From assembly GCF_014194975.1 (NCBI RefSeq), contig NZ_JACIAY010000002.1:124001-188000 (forward strand): a DNA stretch of 64,000 bases, read 5' to 3'. A program made the translations under genes and the position numbers. Below, piece after piece: positions 8,926 to 18,184 of the stretch; position 1 is the first letter of the stretch, and the number at the start of each line of letters is the position of its first letter. Source of the DNA: Sphingomonas sp. BK580. Its GTDB lineage: Bacteria > Pseudomonadota > Alphaproteobacteria > Sphingomonadales > Sphingomonadaceae. The notes beneath the pieces were generated by a model. That model saw only the letters and a list, made by a program, of their open reading frames with translations, searched no databases and was not told the origin of the DNA.

Positions 8926-11148
8926 ATGCCAACCCACACCCATCTCTCACCCGAGCGCCTACCGCGTCGTCGCCGCGCCCTCGCCAGCGCCGCGCTCGCC
9001 TGGCTGCTGCTCGCGCCTGCGGCCGCCTTTGCGCAGGGCGGCCCGCGAGAGGAGGGCGCCGGTTCGTTCGCCGACGATGCCCGCGGTGGGGCGTCCGACG
9101 AGGGTGAGACGGTCGTCGTCACCGGCCATCGGAACGGGCGGCTGGAGGAGGCGCGCAGGGTACTCGATTCCGTGGCGGGCGGTACCGCGCTGATCGACAA
9201 CAGTCAGGCCGAGGACCGCGGCCTGGTCACCAACGCCGACCTGCTCAAGTTCCAGCCGGGTATCTTCGCACAGGCGGGCGGGGGCTCGGACGGGATCAAG
9301 ATCTCGATCCGCGGATCGGCGATCAACCGCGGCTCCGGCTTCTTCCGCTCCGGCGCGCTGTTCGAGTTCGACGGGCTCCCGGTGAGCGGGCCGGGCGGCA
9401 CGCCGTACGAGCTGTTCGAGCCGCTCGGCAACAGTCGCACGGAGGTGTTGCGCGGCGCCAACGGCTTCGATCGCGGCTCCGTCACGCTCGGCGGCGTGAT
9501 CAACTATGTCTCGCTCACCGGCAAGGACTTCAGCTCGCCGCTCGGGATACGGCTGGAGGGCGGCAGCTACGGCTATCGCAAGTACCAGGTGAGTTCGGGC
9601 GGCGACTATGGCCCGCTCGACTATTACGTCAGCGTCACCGGCGCGCAGCGCGACGGCTATCAGCAGCAGACGCGCGGCCGCAGCTTCGGCGTGCAGGCCA
9701 ATCTCGGCTACGAGATCGCGCCCACCGTCCGCACGCGCTTCTTCTTCCGCTACCGCCGCACCGCCAACCAGTCGCCGGGGCTGATCACGGTCGCGCAGGT
9801 CGAGGCCGACCCGCGCGTCGCCAACCCGCAGCAGGTCGCGCTCGACGCCGACCGGATCCAGCCGGGATCGTTCTGGATCGCCAACAAGACCGAGTTCGAC
9901 CTGAGCGACCGTTCCGCGCTGGAGCTCGGCGTCGTCTATCACGACTATCCGATCGATCAGCAGCTCGGCGTCAACCGCGGGCGCTGGGGCTACACCGACC
10001 TGACCGGCTCGCTGCGCTATACCCGCACCGACACGCTGTTCGGCCGCGACAGCAGCACGGTGCTCGGGCTGCTCTACACCACCCACCCGGACAAGGCCTA
10101 TCTGCGCAACTATGTCCGCGTGCCCTCGGGCGCGACCGCGCGGCTGCCGGTCGGCGCGCTGGTGCGCGACGCTTACTACAAGGGCACCGACGGCAACCTC
10201 TTCCTGACCAACGAGAGCGAGCCGGTCGAGCGGCTGCACCTGCTGTTCGGCGGGTCGCTGATCCGCATCAAGCGCGGCACCGGCGTGACCTATCCCGTGA
10301 TCCCGGACCTCACCACGCCGTACCGCCGCGAGAGCTGGGACTATGGCTATCGCGCCGGCTTCCGCTACGAGCTCGCGCCCGAGGTGCAGCTGTTCGGCAA
10401 CGTCAGCCGCTCGGTCGAGCCGCCCAACGACTGGGCGTTCCTGACCACGCCGCCCGCGATCCCGGCCGGCTACCCGGCGCAGGGGCTCGCCGCGCACGGG
10501 CTCGACCTCAAGGACCAGACCGCGACCACCTATGAGCTGGGCACGCGCGGCACGCTGCCACTACTCGGCGGGTGGAACCTCAGCGTCTACCGCGCCGACA
10601 TCCGCAACGAGCTGCTCTCGGTCGTGGTCGACACGGTGCTCAACGTCACCGCGGAGTCGAACGCCTCGCCCACCCGTCACCAGGGCGTCGAGGTGGCGCT
10701 GGATACGCCGCTGTGGCGCGACGGGGCGGGGAGCAGCGTCAGCCTGCGCCAGTCGTACACCTACAACGACTTCACCTTCCGCCGCGACGCGACCTTCGGC
10801 CGCAACGAGCTGCCCGGCATCCCCAAGCACATCTACCAGGCCGAGCTGGCGGTGGACCATGCCTCGGGCTTCTACGGCAACGTCAACACCAGCGTCGCCG
10901 CGAGGAACTGGCTCGACTATGCCAACAGCGTCTCCACCCGCGGCTATCAGCTGTTCGGCGGCACCGCCGGCCTCAAGATCCCCGAGACCAGCTACCGGAT
11001 CTTCGCCGACTTCCAGAACATCACCAACAAGCATTACGGCGCGGTGGTCAGCCCGGCGTTCGACCTCAACGGCTCGGATCGCACCAACCCGCGGCTGACG
11101 CCGGGCGACGGCTTCACCGTGATCGGCGGGGTCTCGGTCGCGCTGTGA
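8926..11148 (+). CDS. TonB-dependent outer-membrane receptor, first gene of organosulfur operon
   Basis: A 740-residue outer-membrane receptor. A signal peptide occupies about residues 1-37 (RRRRALASAALAWLLLAP, then AAAFAQ). It is followed by a likely TonB box, ETVVVTG, a plug domain (about 70-190, with NADLLKFQPGIFAQAG and VLRGANGFDRGSVTLGGVINY) and a 22-strand-type barrel rich in aromatic residues, ending DGFTVIGGVSVAL. The ATG at 8926 places the signal peptide correctly; an in-frame ATG at 8893 is upstream and less suitable. It would import a scarce substrate across the outer membrane using TonB energy. Its stop overlaps the start of the first solute-binding protein gene, which ties it to the ABC system that follows. 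Confidence 0.95.
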   Translation: MPTHTHLSPERLPRRRRALASAALAWLLLAPAAAFAQGGPREEGAGSFADDARGGASDEGETVVVTGHRNGRLEEARRVLDSVAGGTALIDNSQAEDRGLVTNADLLKFQPGIFAQAGGGSDGIKISIRGSAINRGSGFFRSGALFEFDGLPVSGPGGTPYELFEPLGNSRTEVLRGANGFDRGSVTLGGVINYVSLTGKDFSSPLGIRLEGGSYGYRKYQVSSGGDYGPLDYYVSVTGAQRDGYQQQTRGRSFGVQANLGYEIAPTVRTRFFFRYRRTANQSPGLITVAQVEADPRVANPQQVALDADRIQPGSFWIANKTEFDLSDRSALELGVVYHDYPIDQQLGVNRGRWGYTDLTGSLRYTRTDTLFGRDSSTVLGLLYTTHPDKAYLRNYVRVPSGATARLPVGALVRDAYYKGTDGNLFLTNESEPVERLHLLFGGSLIRIKRGTGVTYPVIPDLTTPYRRESWDYGYRAGFRYELAPEVQLFGNVSRSVEPPNDWAFLTTPPAIPAGYPAQGLAAHGLDLKDQTATTYELGTRGTLPLLGGWNLSVYRADIRNELLSVVVDTVLNVTAESNASPTRHQGVEVALDTPLWRDGAGSSVSLRQSYTYNDFTFRRDATFGRNELPGIPKHIYQAELAVDHASGFYGNVNTSVAARNWLDYANSVSTRGYQLFGGTAGLKIPETSYRIFADFQNITNKHYGAVVSPAFDLNGSDRTNPRLTPGDGFTVIGGVSVAL

Positions 11149-12851
11149 GGCGGTGGGAGCACCTTCTGCGCCGGCTGGCGCTCGCCGCGAGCGCGGGCCT
11201 GCTCGCCGCCTGCACCGCGGGCGGCGGTGACGCCGACCCGCGCGCGCGCCGCGGCGGTCCCAACGGCGACTTCACCTATCCCGCGACCGACTATGCCGAG
11301 CAGCGGCCCGGCAAGCCGGGCGGCACGCTGCACGCCAGCGTCGGCACCGACACCGGCACGCTCGACCTCCACGCGATCAGCCATACCAACGCGCAGTGGA
11401 TCGGGCGCCTGATCTTCGACAATCTCGTCTATCTCGACGACAAGGGCGAGCCGACGCCGTGGCTGGCGCGATCGTGGACGGTCTCGCCCGACGGGCTCAC
11501 CTATACCTTCCACCTGCGCGACGACGTCACCTTCTCCGACGGCAGCCGGTTCGACGCAGAGGCGGTGCGGCTCAACCTCGAGCATATGCGCGACCCGCGT
11601 ACCAAGTCACCGCTCGCCGCCGCCTATATTGCCCCGTACGTCGCCGGTCGCGTGATCGATCCGACGACGTTCGAGGCGCACCTCAGCCGTCCCTACGCGC
11701 CGTTCCTCGACGTGCTCGCGCAGAGCTGGCTGGCGATGATGAGCCCGCGCCAGATCCGACTCCATCCCGAAGAGCTGGCGACGCGACCGAGCGGCACCGG
11801 GCCTTTCGTGGTCGAGCGCTACGAGCGGCAGAAGGGGCTGACCCTGCGCCGGCGGGCCGACTATCACAGCGCGCCCGATTACCTCCGGCATCGCGGGCCC
11901 GCCTATCTCGAGCGGGTCGAGATCGCCTTCGTTCCCGAGGCGATGGCGCGCTATGCCGGGCTCGCCTCCGGCGAGACGCAGCTGGTGTTCGACGCGCCGC
12001 CGCAGAATGCCGCCGCCATCCGCGCCGACCCGCGACTGGTGTTCGACAGCCGCATCCGCACCGGCCTGCCGTTCCGCGCCCTGACCTTCAATCTCGATCG
12101 CGCGCCCTGGACCGACGTGCGCGTGCGCCGCGCCGTGGCGCAGGCCGTCGACCGCGCGGCGATCACGCGCAGCGTCTTCTTCGGTGAGGTGCTGCCCAAG
12201 ACCGACTTCCTCGCCGGCACCACCGCTTACTACGATCCGGCCGCCGCGGGTGTGCTGCGCTACGATCCCGCCGCGGCCAATCGCCTGCTCGACGCGGCCG
12301 GCTGGACAGCGCGCGACGCGGCGGGTTACCGCCTGCGGCGCGGCGAGCGCCTCGGCGCCGAGGTACTCACCTGGAGCAGCCCGACGCTGACTCCGATCAA
12401 CGTCGCGGTACAGGCCGATCTGCGCAAGATCGGCTTCGATCTGCGCATCGTCGAGATGCCGCTGTCACAATATACCGAGCGGCAGCATACGGGCGACTAT
12501 CAGACGCTCTCCGCCGGCGTGTGGCATACCAACACGCCCGACGCGCTCTACATCCTTCACCACAGCGGCGAGATCAGCTCGGCCAAGCGGATCGGCCAGA
12601 ACACCGCGCACGTGCGCGACGCCGCGCTCGATCGCCTGCTCGAGCACGCGCGCGAGAGCAGCGATCCCGCCGAGCTGCGCCGGCTGTACGGCGCGGCGCA
12701 GCGTCGCCTCGTCGAGATCGTCCCCGGTGTCCCGCTCGACGAGAACCACTCGCTGGTCGCCTATGCGCGACGGCTCAACGGCGTGATCTTCGACACCTCG
12801 CACAACACGCCGGTCCTGACCGGCGCCTGGCTCGACGGGGAGGCGCGATGA
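11145..12851 (+). CDS. ABC transporter solute-binding lipoprotein, family 5 (first of two)
   Basis: A 568-residue family 5 (peptide/nickel-type) binding protein. The start is the GTG at 11145, sharing GTGA with the TonB receptor stop. A lipoprotein signal ends in LLAAC, with cysteine 23 as the acylation site. The mature part shows PGGTLHASVGTD, LDDKGEPTPWLARSWTVSPD and YTFHLRDDVTFSDG, all hallmarks of the family. It should capture the substrate in the periplasm and pass it to the permeases encoded at 14545 and 18185. It is clearly paralogous to the next gene, and the two are adjacent, suggesting tandem duplication and perhaps different ligands. Confidence 0.93.
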   Translation: MRRWEHLLRRLALAASAGLLAACTAGGGDADPRARRGGPNGDFTYPATDYAEQRPGKPGGTLHASVGTDTGTLDLHAISHTNAQWIGRLIFDNLVYLDDKGEPTPWLARSWTVSPDGLTYTFHLRDDVTFSDGSRFDAEAVRLNLEHMRDPRTKSPLAAAYIAPYVAGRVIDPTTFEAHLSRPYAPFLDVLAQSWLAMMSPRQIRLHPEELATRPSGTGPFVVERYERQKGLTLRRRADYHSAPDYLRHRGPAYLERVEIAFVPEAMARYAGLASGETQLVFDAPPQNAAAIRADPRLVFDSRIRTGLPFRALTFNLDRAPWTDVRVRRAVAQAVDRAAITRSVFFGEVLPKTDFLAGTTAYYDPAAAGVLRYDPAAANRLLDAAGWTARDAAGYRLRRGERLGAEVLTWSSPTLTPINVAVQADLRKIGFDLRIVEMPLSQYTERQHTGDYQTLSAGVWHTNTPDALYILHHSGEISSAKRIGQNTAHVRDAALDRLLEHARESSDPAELRRLYGAAQRRLVEIVPGVPLDENHSLVAYARRLNGVIFDTSHNTPVLTGAWLDGEAR

Positions 12852-14548
12852 GCTGGCGCGCGCTCCTCCCGCTGGCGCTGGCGCTCACCGCCTGCGGCGG
12901 CGCGGGCGATAGCGGACGCGGGGGCGACGCGAGCGATCCCCTGCCGCGCGTCGCCGACGGGCAGCCCGTCACCTATCCGAGCCGCGATTATGTCGAGCAG
13001 GCGCCGGGGCGGCCCGGCGGCACGCTGCGCGTCGTCGCCGCGCGCGACAACGGCACGCTCGACGCGCAGCTGCTCGCCGACACCAACACCAAGTGGCTCG
13101 GTCGCACCACCTTCGACAATCTCGTCTACCTCGACGAGCGCGGGCGGCCGACGCCGTGGCTGGCGCGCTCCTGGACGGTCTCGCCCGACGGCCGCACCTA
13201 CACCTTCACGCTGCGCGAGGACGTCACCTTCTCGGACGGCGAGCGGTTCGACGCCGCGGCCGTGAAAGCCAATCTCGACCGCATCCGCGATCCCGCGACG
13301 CGCACGGCGATGACGACGGCCTATATCGCGCCCTATGCCAGCGGGCGCGTGGTGGCGCCGTTCGTCTTCGAGGCGCGGCTGAGCGAGCCCTACGCGTCGT
13401 TCCTCGACGTGCTGGCGCAGAGCTGGTTCGGCATGGTGTCGCCGCGCCAGATCCGCGCGGCGCCGGGCACGATCGCGACGCGGCCGATCGGCACCGGGCC
13501 GTTCACGGTCGAGCGCTACGTCCGCAACCAGGTGCTGACGCTGGCGAAGCGCCGCGACTACCACTGGGCGCCCGACGTGATCCGTCATAGCGGCCCGGCC
13601 TATCTCGACCGGATCGAGATCGCGACCGTGCCGGAGGGGCTGGCGCGCTACACCGCGCTGGCGAGCGGGGAGCGCGACTTCACCACTGACGCGCCCGCCG
13701 CCAACGCCGCGGCGATCCGCGCCGACCCCGGGCTGGTGCTGCGCAGCCGGATCAACCTGGGCAACCCGCTGCGCGGGATCAGCTTCAACGTCGAGAAGCC
13801 GCCGTTCGACGATGTCCGGGTGCGGCAGGCGCTGGCACGGGCGGTGGATCGCGAGGGGCTGGCGCGGAGCGCCGGGCTCGGCGAATATAGTCCCACCACC
13901 GGCTTCCTGTCCGCCTCGACGCGCTTCTACGATGCCGCGGCGACGCGCGGCCTCGGCTACGATCCCGCCGCCGCGGCGCGGCTGCTCGACGCCGCGGGGT
14001 GGACCGGCCGAACGGCGGACGGGATCCGGACCAGGAACGGCAAGCGGCTCCAGGCGACGGTGCTGACCACCGACGCCAGTCCGCTCGGCTTCGTGATCGT
14101 CGGATTGCAGGCCGACTTCCGCAAGATCGGCTTCGACCTTCGGCTCGAGCCGATCCCCGCGGCGCAGTTCGCGCAGCATCGCACCGCGAACGACTATCAG
14201 GCGACCGGCGCGGGCTATTGGCACACCAACACGCCCGACGGACTCTACATCGTCTACCACGGCCAGCAGATCAATCGCGGCGGGTATACGGGGCAGAACA
14301 TCACCCGGCTCGACGACCCGCGCCTCAACGCGCTGCTGGCGGCGGCGCGGCGTGGCGGCGACGAGGCGACGCTCGCCGGCCTGTACGCGCAGGCGCAGCG
14401 TCGACTGGCCGAGCTCGTGCCGGCGATCCCCGTGATCGAGAACAGCACGCTCGTGGCCTACCGCCGCGAGGTGCGCGGGCTGGTGTTCGACACGTCGCAC
14501 AACACTCCGCTCTTCACCACCGTCTGGCTGGAAGGACCCGCCGCATGA
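12848..14548 (+). CDS. ABC transporter solute-binding lipoprotein, family 5 (second of two)
   Basis: A 566-residue paralogue of the preceding protein, starting at the ATG at 12848 in an ATGA overlap with the previous stop. The lipobox is LALTAC with cysteine 16. Shared segments include LARSWTVSPDG, YIAPYASGRV, FLDVLAQSW and FDTSHNTP near the end. Binding-pocket regions differ between the copies, for example around RSRINLGNPLRGISF against the first copy's DSRIRTGLPFRALTF. Two binding proteins feeding one ABC core is consistent with a widened substrate range, but this is inference. Confidence 0.93.
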   Translation: MSWRALLPLALALTACGGAGDSGRGGDASDPLPRVADGQPVTYPSRDYVEQAPGRPGGTLRVVAARDNGTLDAQLLADTNTKWLGRTTFDNLVYLDERGRPTPWLARSWTVSPDGRTYTFTLREDVTFSDGERFDAAAVKANLDRIRDPATRTAMTTAYIAPYASGRVVAPFVFEARLSEPYASFLDVLAQSWFGMVSPRQIRAAPGTIATRPIGTGPFTVERYVRNQVLTLAKRRDYHWAPDVIRHSGPAYLDRIEIATVPEGLARYTALASGERDFTTDAPAANAAAIRADPGLVLRSRINLGNPLRGISFNVEKPPFDDVRVRQALARAVDREGLARSAGLGEYSPTTGFLSASTRFYDAAATRGLGYDPAAAARLLDAAGWTGRTADGIRTRNGKRLQATVLTTDASPLGFVIVGLQADFRKIGFDLRLEPIPAAQFAQHRTANDYQATGAGYWHTNTPDGLYIVYHGQQINRGGYTGQNITRLDDPRLNALLAAARRGGDEATLAGLYAQAQRRLAELVPAIPVIENSTLVAYRREVRGLVFDTSHNTPLFTTVWLEGPAA

Positions 14549-15474
14549 GGTTCGTCGGCATCATCCTGTGGCGGCTGCTCGCCGGCGTCGGCGTCCTGTG
14601 GGCCGCCGCGAGCATCACCTTCGTCGCCATGAACGTCACCGGCGGCGACACCGCCATCGCGATCCTCGGCGGCCCCGAGGCGCTGCCGACCGCCGAGATC
14701 GTGGCGCAGGTGCGCGCCGAATACGGGCTCGATCAGCCGCTGCCGGTCCAATATGCGCGCTACATCGGCCGGCTCGCCACGGGTGACCTGGGCGAGTCCT
14801 ACCGGCTGCGCGTGCCGGTGACGGGGGCGATCGCCGAGCAGGCCGGCGCGACGGTGCGGCTGGCCTTCGCCGCGGGCGCGCTCGCGCTGCTGATCGCGGT
14901 GGTCGTCGCGTCGCTCACCGCCGGGCGCGAGACGCCCGCGCGTGCCGCGGTGTCGGGCGCCGAGCTGGTGCTGACCGCGATGCCCACCTTCGTGCTCGGG
15001 CTGCTGCTGCTGTTCCTGCTGTCGTTCCAGCTTCGGCTGCTGCCCGTGGCGGGGGAGGGGGGCGCGGCGCTGATCCTGCCCGTCGTCACGCTCGCGCTGC
15101 CGCTCGCCGCGACGATGGCGCAGGTGCTGCGCCAGGAGCTCGACGCCATCCTGGAGCAGCCCTTCATCCTCGCCGCGCGCACCCGGGGGCTGGGCGAGGC
15201 CGCGGTCCGCTACGGCCACGCGCTGCGCCACGCGCTGGTGCCGCTGGTGACTCTGTTCGGCCATATGTTCGGCTACCTGCTCGGCGGTGCGATCATCACC
15301 GAGACGCTGTTCGCGCGCCAGGGCATCGGCCGCCTGATGGCCGACGCCACCGCGGCGACCGACATCCCGATGGTGGTCGGCATCACCCTGCTGGTCGCCG
15401 CCAGCTACGTCCTGGTCAACCTCGTGGTCGACCTGCTCACCGCCGCGATCGACCCGCGCGGGGCCACCGCATGA
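14545..15474 (+). CDS. ABC transporter permease (DppB/OppB type)
   Basis: A 309-residue inner-membrane permease with about six hydrophobic helices. It starts at the ATG at 14545 in an ATGA overlap with the second binding protein. The N-terminal helix (GIILWRLLAGVGVLWAAASI) and the segment with YGLDQPLPVQYARYIGRLATGDLGES are typical of DppB-like permeases. The EAA loop that contacts the ATPase is around ILAARTRGLGEAAVRYGHALRHAL. Its partner permease is encoded at 18185-19144, separated from it by two oxygenase genes, an unusual arrangement. Confidence 0.93.
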   Translation: MRFVGIILWRLLAGVGVLWAAASITFVAMNVTGGDTAIAILGGPEALPTAEIVAQVRAEYGLDQPLPVQYARYIGRLATGDLGESYRLRVPVTGAIAEQAGATVRLAFAAGALALLIAVVVASLTAGRETPARAAVSGAELVLTAMPTFVLGLLLLFLLSFQLRLLPVAGEGGAALILPVVTLALPLAATMAQVLRQELDAILEQPFILAARTRGLGEAAVRYGHALRHALVPLVTLFGHMFGYLLGGAIITETLFARQGIGRLMADATAATDIPMVVGITLLVAASYVLVNLVVDLLTAAIDPRGATA

Positions 15475-15514
15475 GCGTCGCCTCCGTCCTTCCCGCTATT
15501 CCGAGGAGCCCGTC

Positions 15515-16813
15515 ATGGCCGTCATCGAACTGAAACCCGTCGTGGCGCGGCCGGCACCGAGCAGCGCCGGGCCGCCCGCCTACGAGGCGCTCGCCGCGCG
15601 TTTCCGCCCGCTGTTCGCGGAAGTCGTCGGCGCGGCGGTGCGACGCGAGATCGAGCGCGAGCTGCCCTATGACGCCGTCGCCGCGCTCGCCCGGGCTGGC
15701 TTCGGCGCGATCCGGCTGCCGATCGCGCAGGGCGGCGCCGGCGCCACGCTGACCCAGCTTTTCCAGCTGCTGATCGAGTTGGGCGAGGCGGACTCGAACC
15801 TGGTGCAGACGCTCCGCGCGCATTTCGCCTTCGTCGAGGGGCGGCTCAACCACCCTGACTCGGCGACCAACGCGCGCTGGTTTGAGCGGATCGCGGCGGG
15901 TGAGCTGTTCGGCGCGGCGATGGCCGAGCGCAGCACCGGGACCGAGACGCTGGTGAAACTGACCCGCGACGGCGAGCGCTGGCGCCTCGACGGTGAGAAA
16001 TATTACTCGACCGGCACGCTTTACGCCGACTGGATCCACGCCGCCGCGGCCGACGGCGACGAGCGGCTGAGCGTGATCGTCTCGGCGACCGCGCCGGGGG
16101 TCAGCCGGATCGACGACTGGGACGGCTTCGGCCAGCGCCTCACCGGGAGCGGCACCACGCGCTTCGAGGACGTCACCGTCGCCGAGGACCAGATCCTGCG
16201 CCGCTTCACCGCCGGCGAGTTCAAGGCGGACACCTATCTCACCGCCTTCTACCAGCAGTTTCACCTCGCCGCCTTCGCCGGCATCGGCCGCGCGGTGCTG
16301 CGCGACGCGGTCGCCTTCGTCCGCGCCAAGACCCGCACCTTCGGCGTGCCCGGAACCTCCGACGTCGCCGCCGACCCGCTCGTCCAGCGCGTCGTCGGGC
16401 GCCTCGGCAGTCTGTCCTTCGCGCTCGACAGCATCGTCGGCGGCGTGTCCGAGCGGCTCGAGGCGGCGCATGCGGCGTGGCGGCACGGGGCGGACTCGGA
16501 CGATCCCGCCTTCCTCGCCGCCGACATCGCCGCCTATCACGGCCAGCAACTCGCGATCGACCTGGTGCTGGAGGCGACGGGGCTGCTGTTCGAGGTCGGC
16601 GGCGCCTCGGCGACGCAGGAGGCGCGACGGCTCGACCGCCACTGGCGCAACGCGCGCGTGATCGCCTCGCACAACCCCGCGATCCAGCGCGAGCGCGCGC
16701 TCGGCGACTATCATCTCAACGGCACCAACCCGCGCGCCGCCTGGGCGGAGCGCTTCGCCAAGGCGCGCGAGGAGGCGGCCGCAGACTCCGCGACGGCGGC
16801 GAAGGAGGGCTGA
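15515..16813 (+). CDS. DszC/SfnB-like acyl-CoA-dehydrogenase-fold monooxygenase
   Basis: A 432-residue protein of the acyl-CoA dehydrogenase superfamily, most like the flavin-dependent oxygenases DszC and SfnB that act on sulfur compounds. Evidence includes GFGAIRLPIAQGGAGAT, AERSTGTETLVKLTRDG, DGEKYYSTGTLYADWI and, near the C-terminus, RRLDRHWRNARVIASHNP, a motif of this group. GAGGAG lies seven bases before the ATG. Such enzymes need reduced flavin from a separate reductase. It sits between the two permease genes of an ABC system, beside a luciferase-like monooxygenase, which supports a role in releasing sulfur from an imported organosulfur compound. The substrate is not known. Confidence 0.85.
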   Translation: MAVIELKPVVARPAPSSAGPPAYEALAARFRPLFAEVVGAAVRREIERELPYDAVAALARAGFGAIRLPIAQGGAGATLTQLFQLLIELGEADSNLVQTLRAHFAFVEGRLNHPDSATNARWFERIAAGELFGAAMAERSTGTETLVKLTRDGERWRLDGEKYYSTGTLYADWIHAAAADGDERLSVIVSATAPGVSRIDDWDGFGQRLTGSGTTRFEDVTVAEDQILRRFTAGEFKADTYLTAFYQQFHLAAFAGIGRAVLRDAVAFVRAKTRTFGVPGTSDVAADPLVQRVVGRLGSLSFALDSIVGGVSERLEAAHAAWRHGADSDDPAFLAADIAAYHGQQLAIDLVLEATGLLFEVGGASATQEARRLDRHWRNARVIASHNPAIQRERALGDYHLNGTNPRAAWAERFAKAREEAAADSATAAKEG

Positions 16814-16816
16814 GCC

Positions 16817-18166
16817 ATGGCACAGCGCCAGATGAGCATCGGCATGAACATCCTGGGACTGGGCGGCCATCAGGCAGCGTGGCGGCTCGGCGAGGTCGCG
16901 CCGACCGCCTATCTCGACAAGGATTATTACATCAACATCGCGCGCATCTCGGAGCGCGGCACGCTCGACGCGATCTTCCTCGCCGACGGCCCGGCGCTGC
17001 AGGAGAATGTCGCGACCAACCCCGGCGGGCGGCTCGAGCCGACCGTGCTGCTCACCGCGGTAGCGCTGGCGACGACGCATATCGGCGTGATCGCGACCTG
17101 CTCGACCACCTACAACGACCCGTTCAACCTCGCGCGCCGGCTCGCCTCGATCGACCATCTCAGCGGCGGGCGCGTGGCGTGGAACATCGTCACCAACGCG
17201 GGCGACCTGCCGGCGCAGAATTTCGGCCTCGCCGGCGCGCCGCTGCACGGCGACCGCTACGGCCGCGCCGACGAGTTCGTCGACGTCGTCCAGAAGCTGT
17301 GGGACAGCTGGGAGGATGACGCGATCATCGGCGACGCCGCGGCGGGCCGCTTCGCCGATCCGGGGAAGGTCCACCGGCTCGACCATGTCGGCCCGCACTT
17401 CCAGGTGCGCGGGCCGCTCAACGTGCCGCGCTCGCCGCAGGGACGGCCCGTGCTGGTGCAGGCGGGCGCGTCGGAGGGCGGCAAGGCGCTCGGCTCGCGC
17501 CGCGCCGACGCGATCTTCACCACGCAGACGACGCTGGCGGACGGCGTGGCCTTCTACCGCGAGATGAAGACGCGCGCGCGTGCCTGGGGCCGCGACCCGG
17601 ACCAGCTCAAGATCATGCCCGGCCTGTCGACCGTGATCGGCAGCACCGAGGCCGAGGCGCAGGCGCGCTGTGACGCGCTCGACGCCTATCTCGGTAAGGA
17701 CGGGCTGGTCGCGCAGATCGCGCAGCGGGTCGGCATCCCCGCCGCCGAGCTCGACCCCGACGCCGAGCTGCCCTGGGCGCGGATCGGCGACGTCGCCTCG
17801 TTCACCACCGGCTCGCACGGCTTCCTCCAGGCGCAGCTCGACCTCGCGCGCGCCGAGCGGCTGACCGTGCGCCAGCTCTCGCGGCGGATCCGCAGCGGCC
17901 ACCGGCTCGCGGTCGGCACCCCCGAGCAGATCGCGGACACGCTGGAGGAGTGGTTCCGCGCCGGCGCCGCCGACGGCTTCAACCTGATGCCCGACATGTT
18001 CCCGTCGGGCGCCGAGATCTTCGTCGACGAGGTGGTGCCGCTGCTGCGCGCGCGCGGCCTGTTCCGCCACGAATATGCCGGCACGACGCTGCGCGACCAT
18101 CTCGGGCTCGACCGCCCGCCCAGCCAGTTCGTCGCCGCCCTTCCCGCCGCCCGCGCGCGCGCCTGA
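16817..18166 (+). CDS. NtaA/SnaA/DszA-family FMN-dependent monooxygenase (first)
   Basis: A 449-residue luciferase-like (LLM) flavin monooxygenase of the NtaA/DszA branch. Typical features are ISERGTLDAIFLADGPALQ, THIGVIATCSTTYNDPFNLA, IDHLSGGRVAWNIVTNAGD, and the ending DGFNLMPDMFPSGAEIFVDEVVP. Enzymes of this branch use FMNH2 and oxygen, for example in dibenzothiophene sulfone or nitrilotriacetate cleavage. It begins 3 bp after the DszC-like gene with GAGGG as ribosome binding site. With the preceding gene it forms a DszC-DszA-like pair, suggesting stepwise S-oxidation then C-S cleavage; this is inference from family and order. Confidence 0.9.
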   Translation: MAQRQMSIGMNILGLGGHQAAWRLGEVAPTAYLDKDYYINIARISERGTLDAIFLADGPALQENVATNPGGRLEPTVLLTAVALATTHIGVIATCSTTYNDPFNLARRLASIDHLSGGRVAWNIVTNAGDLPAQNFGLAGAPLHGDRYGRADEFVDVVQKLWDSWEDDAIIGDAAAGRFADPGKVHRLDHVGPHFQVRGPLNVPRSPQGRPVLVQAGASEGGKALGSRRADAIFTTQTTLADGVAFYREMKTRARAWGRDPDQLKIMPGLSTVIGSTEAEAQARCDALDAYLGKDGLVAQIAQRVGIPAAELDPDAELPWARIGDVASFTTGSHGFLQAQLDLARAERLTVRQLSRRIRSGHRLAVGTPEQIADTLEEWFRAGAADGFNLMPDMFPSGAEIFVDEVVPLLRARGLFRHEYAGTTLRDHLGLDRPPSQFVAALPAARARA

Positions 18167-18184
18167 CCCACCGGAGACGCCGCC

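Noticed and set aside
15471-15514. ATG overlapping the DppB-type permease stop
   Set aside because: It gives only about 20 residues before a stop and overlaps the start of the DszC-like gene in another frame; not a gene.
15437-18100. 887-codon minus-strand frame opposite the DszC-like and NtaA-like genes
   Set aside because: The plus strand carries two clear enzymes with ribosome binding sites; the antisense translation has no recognisable feature.
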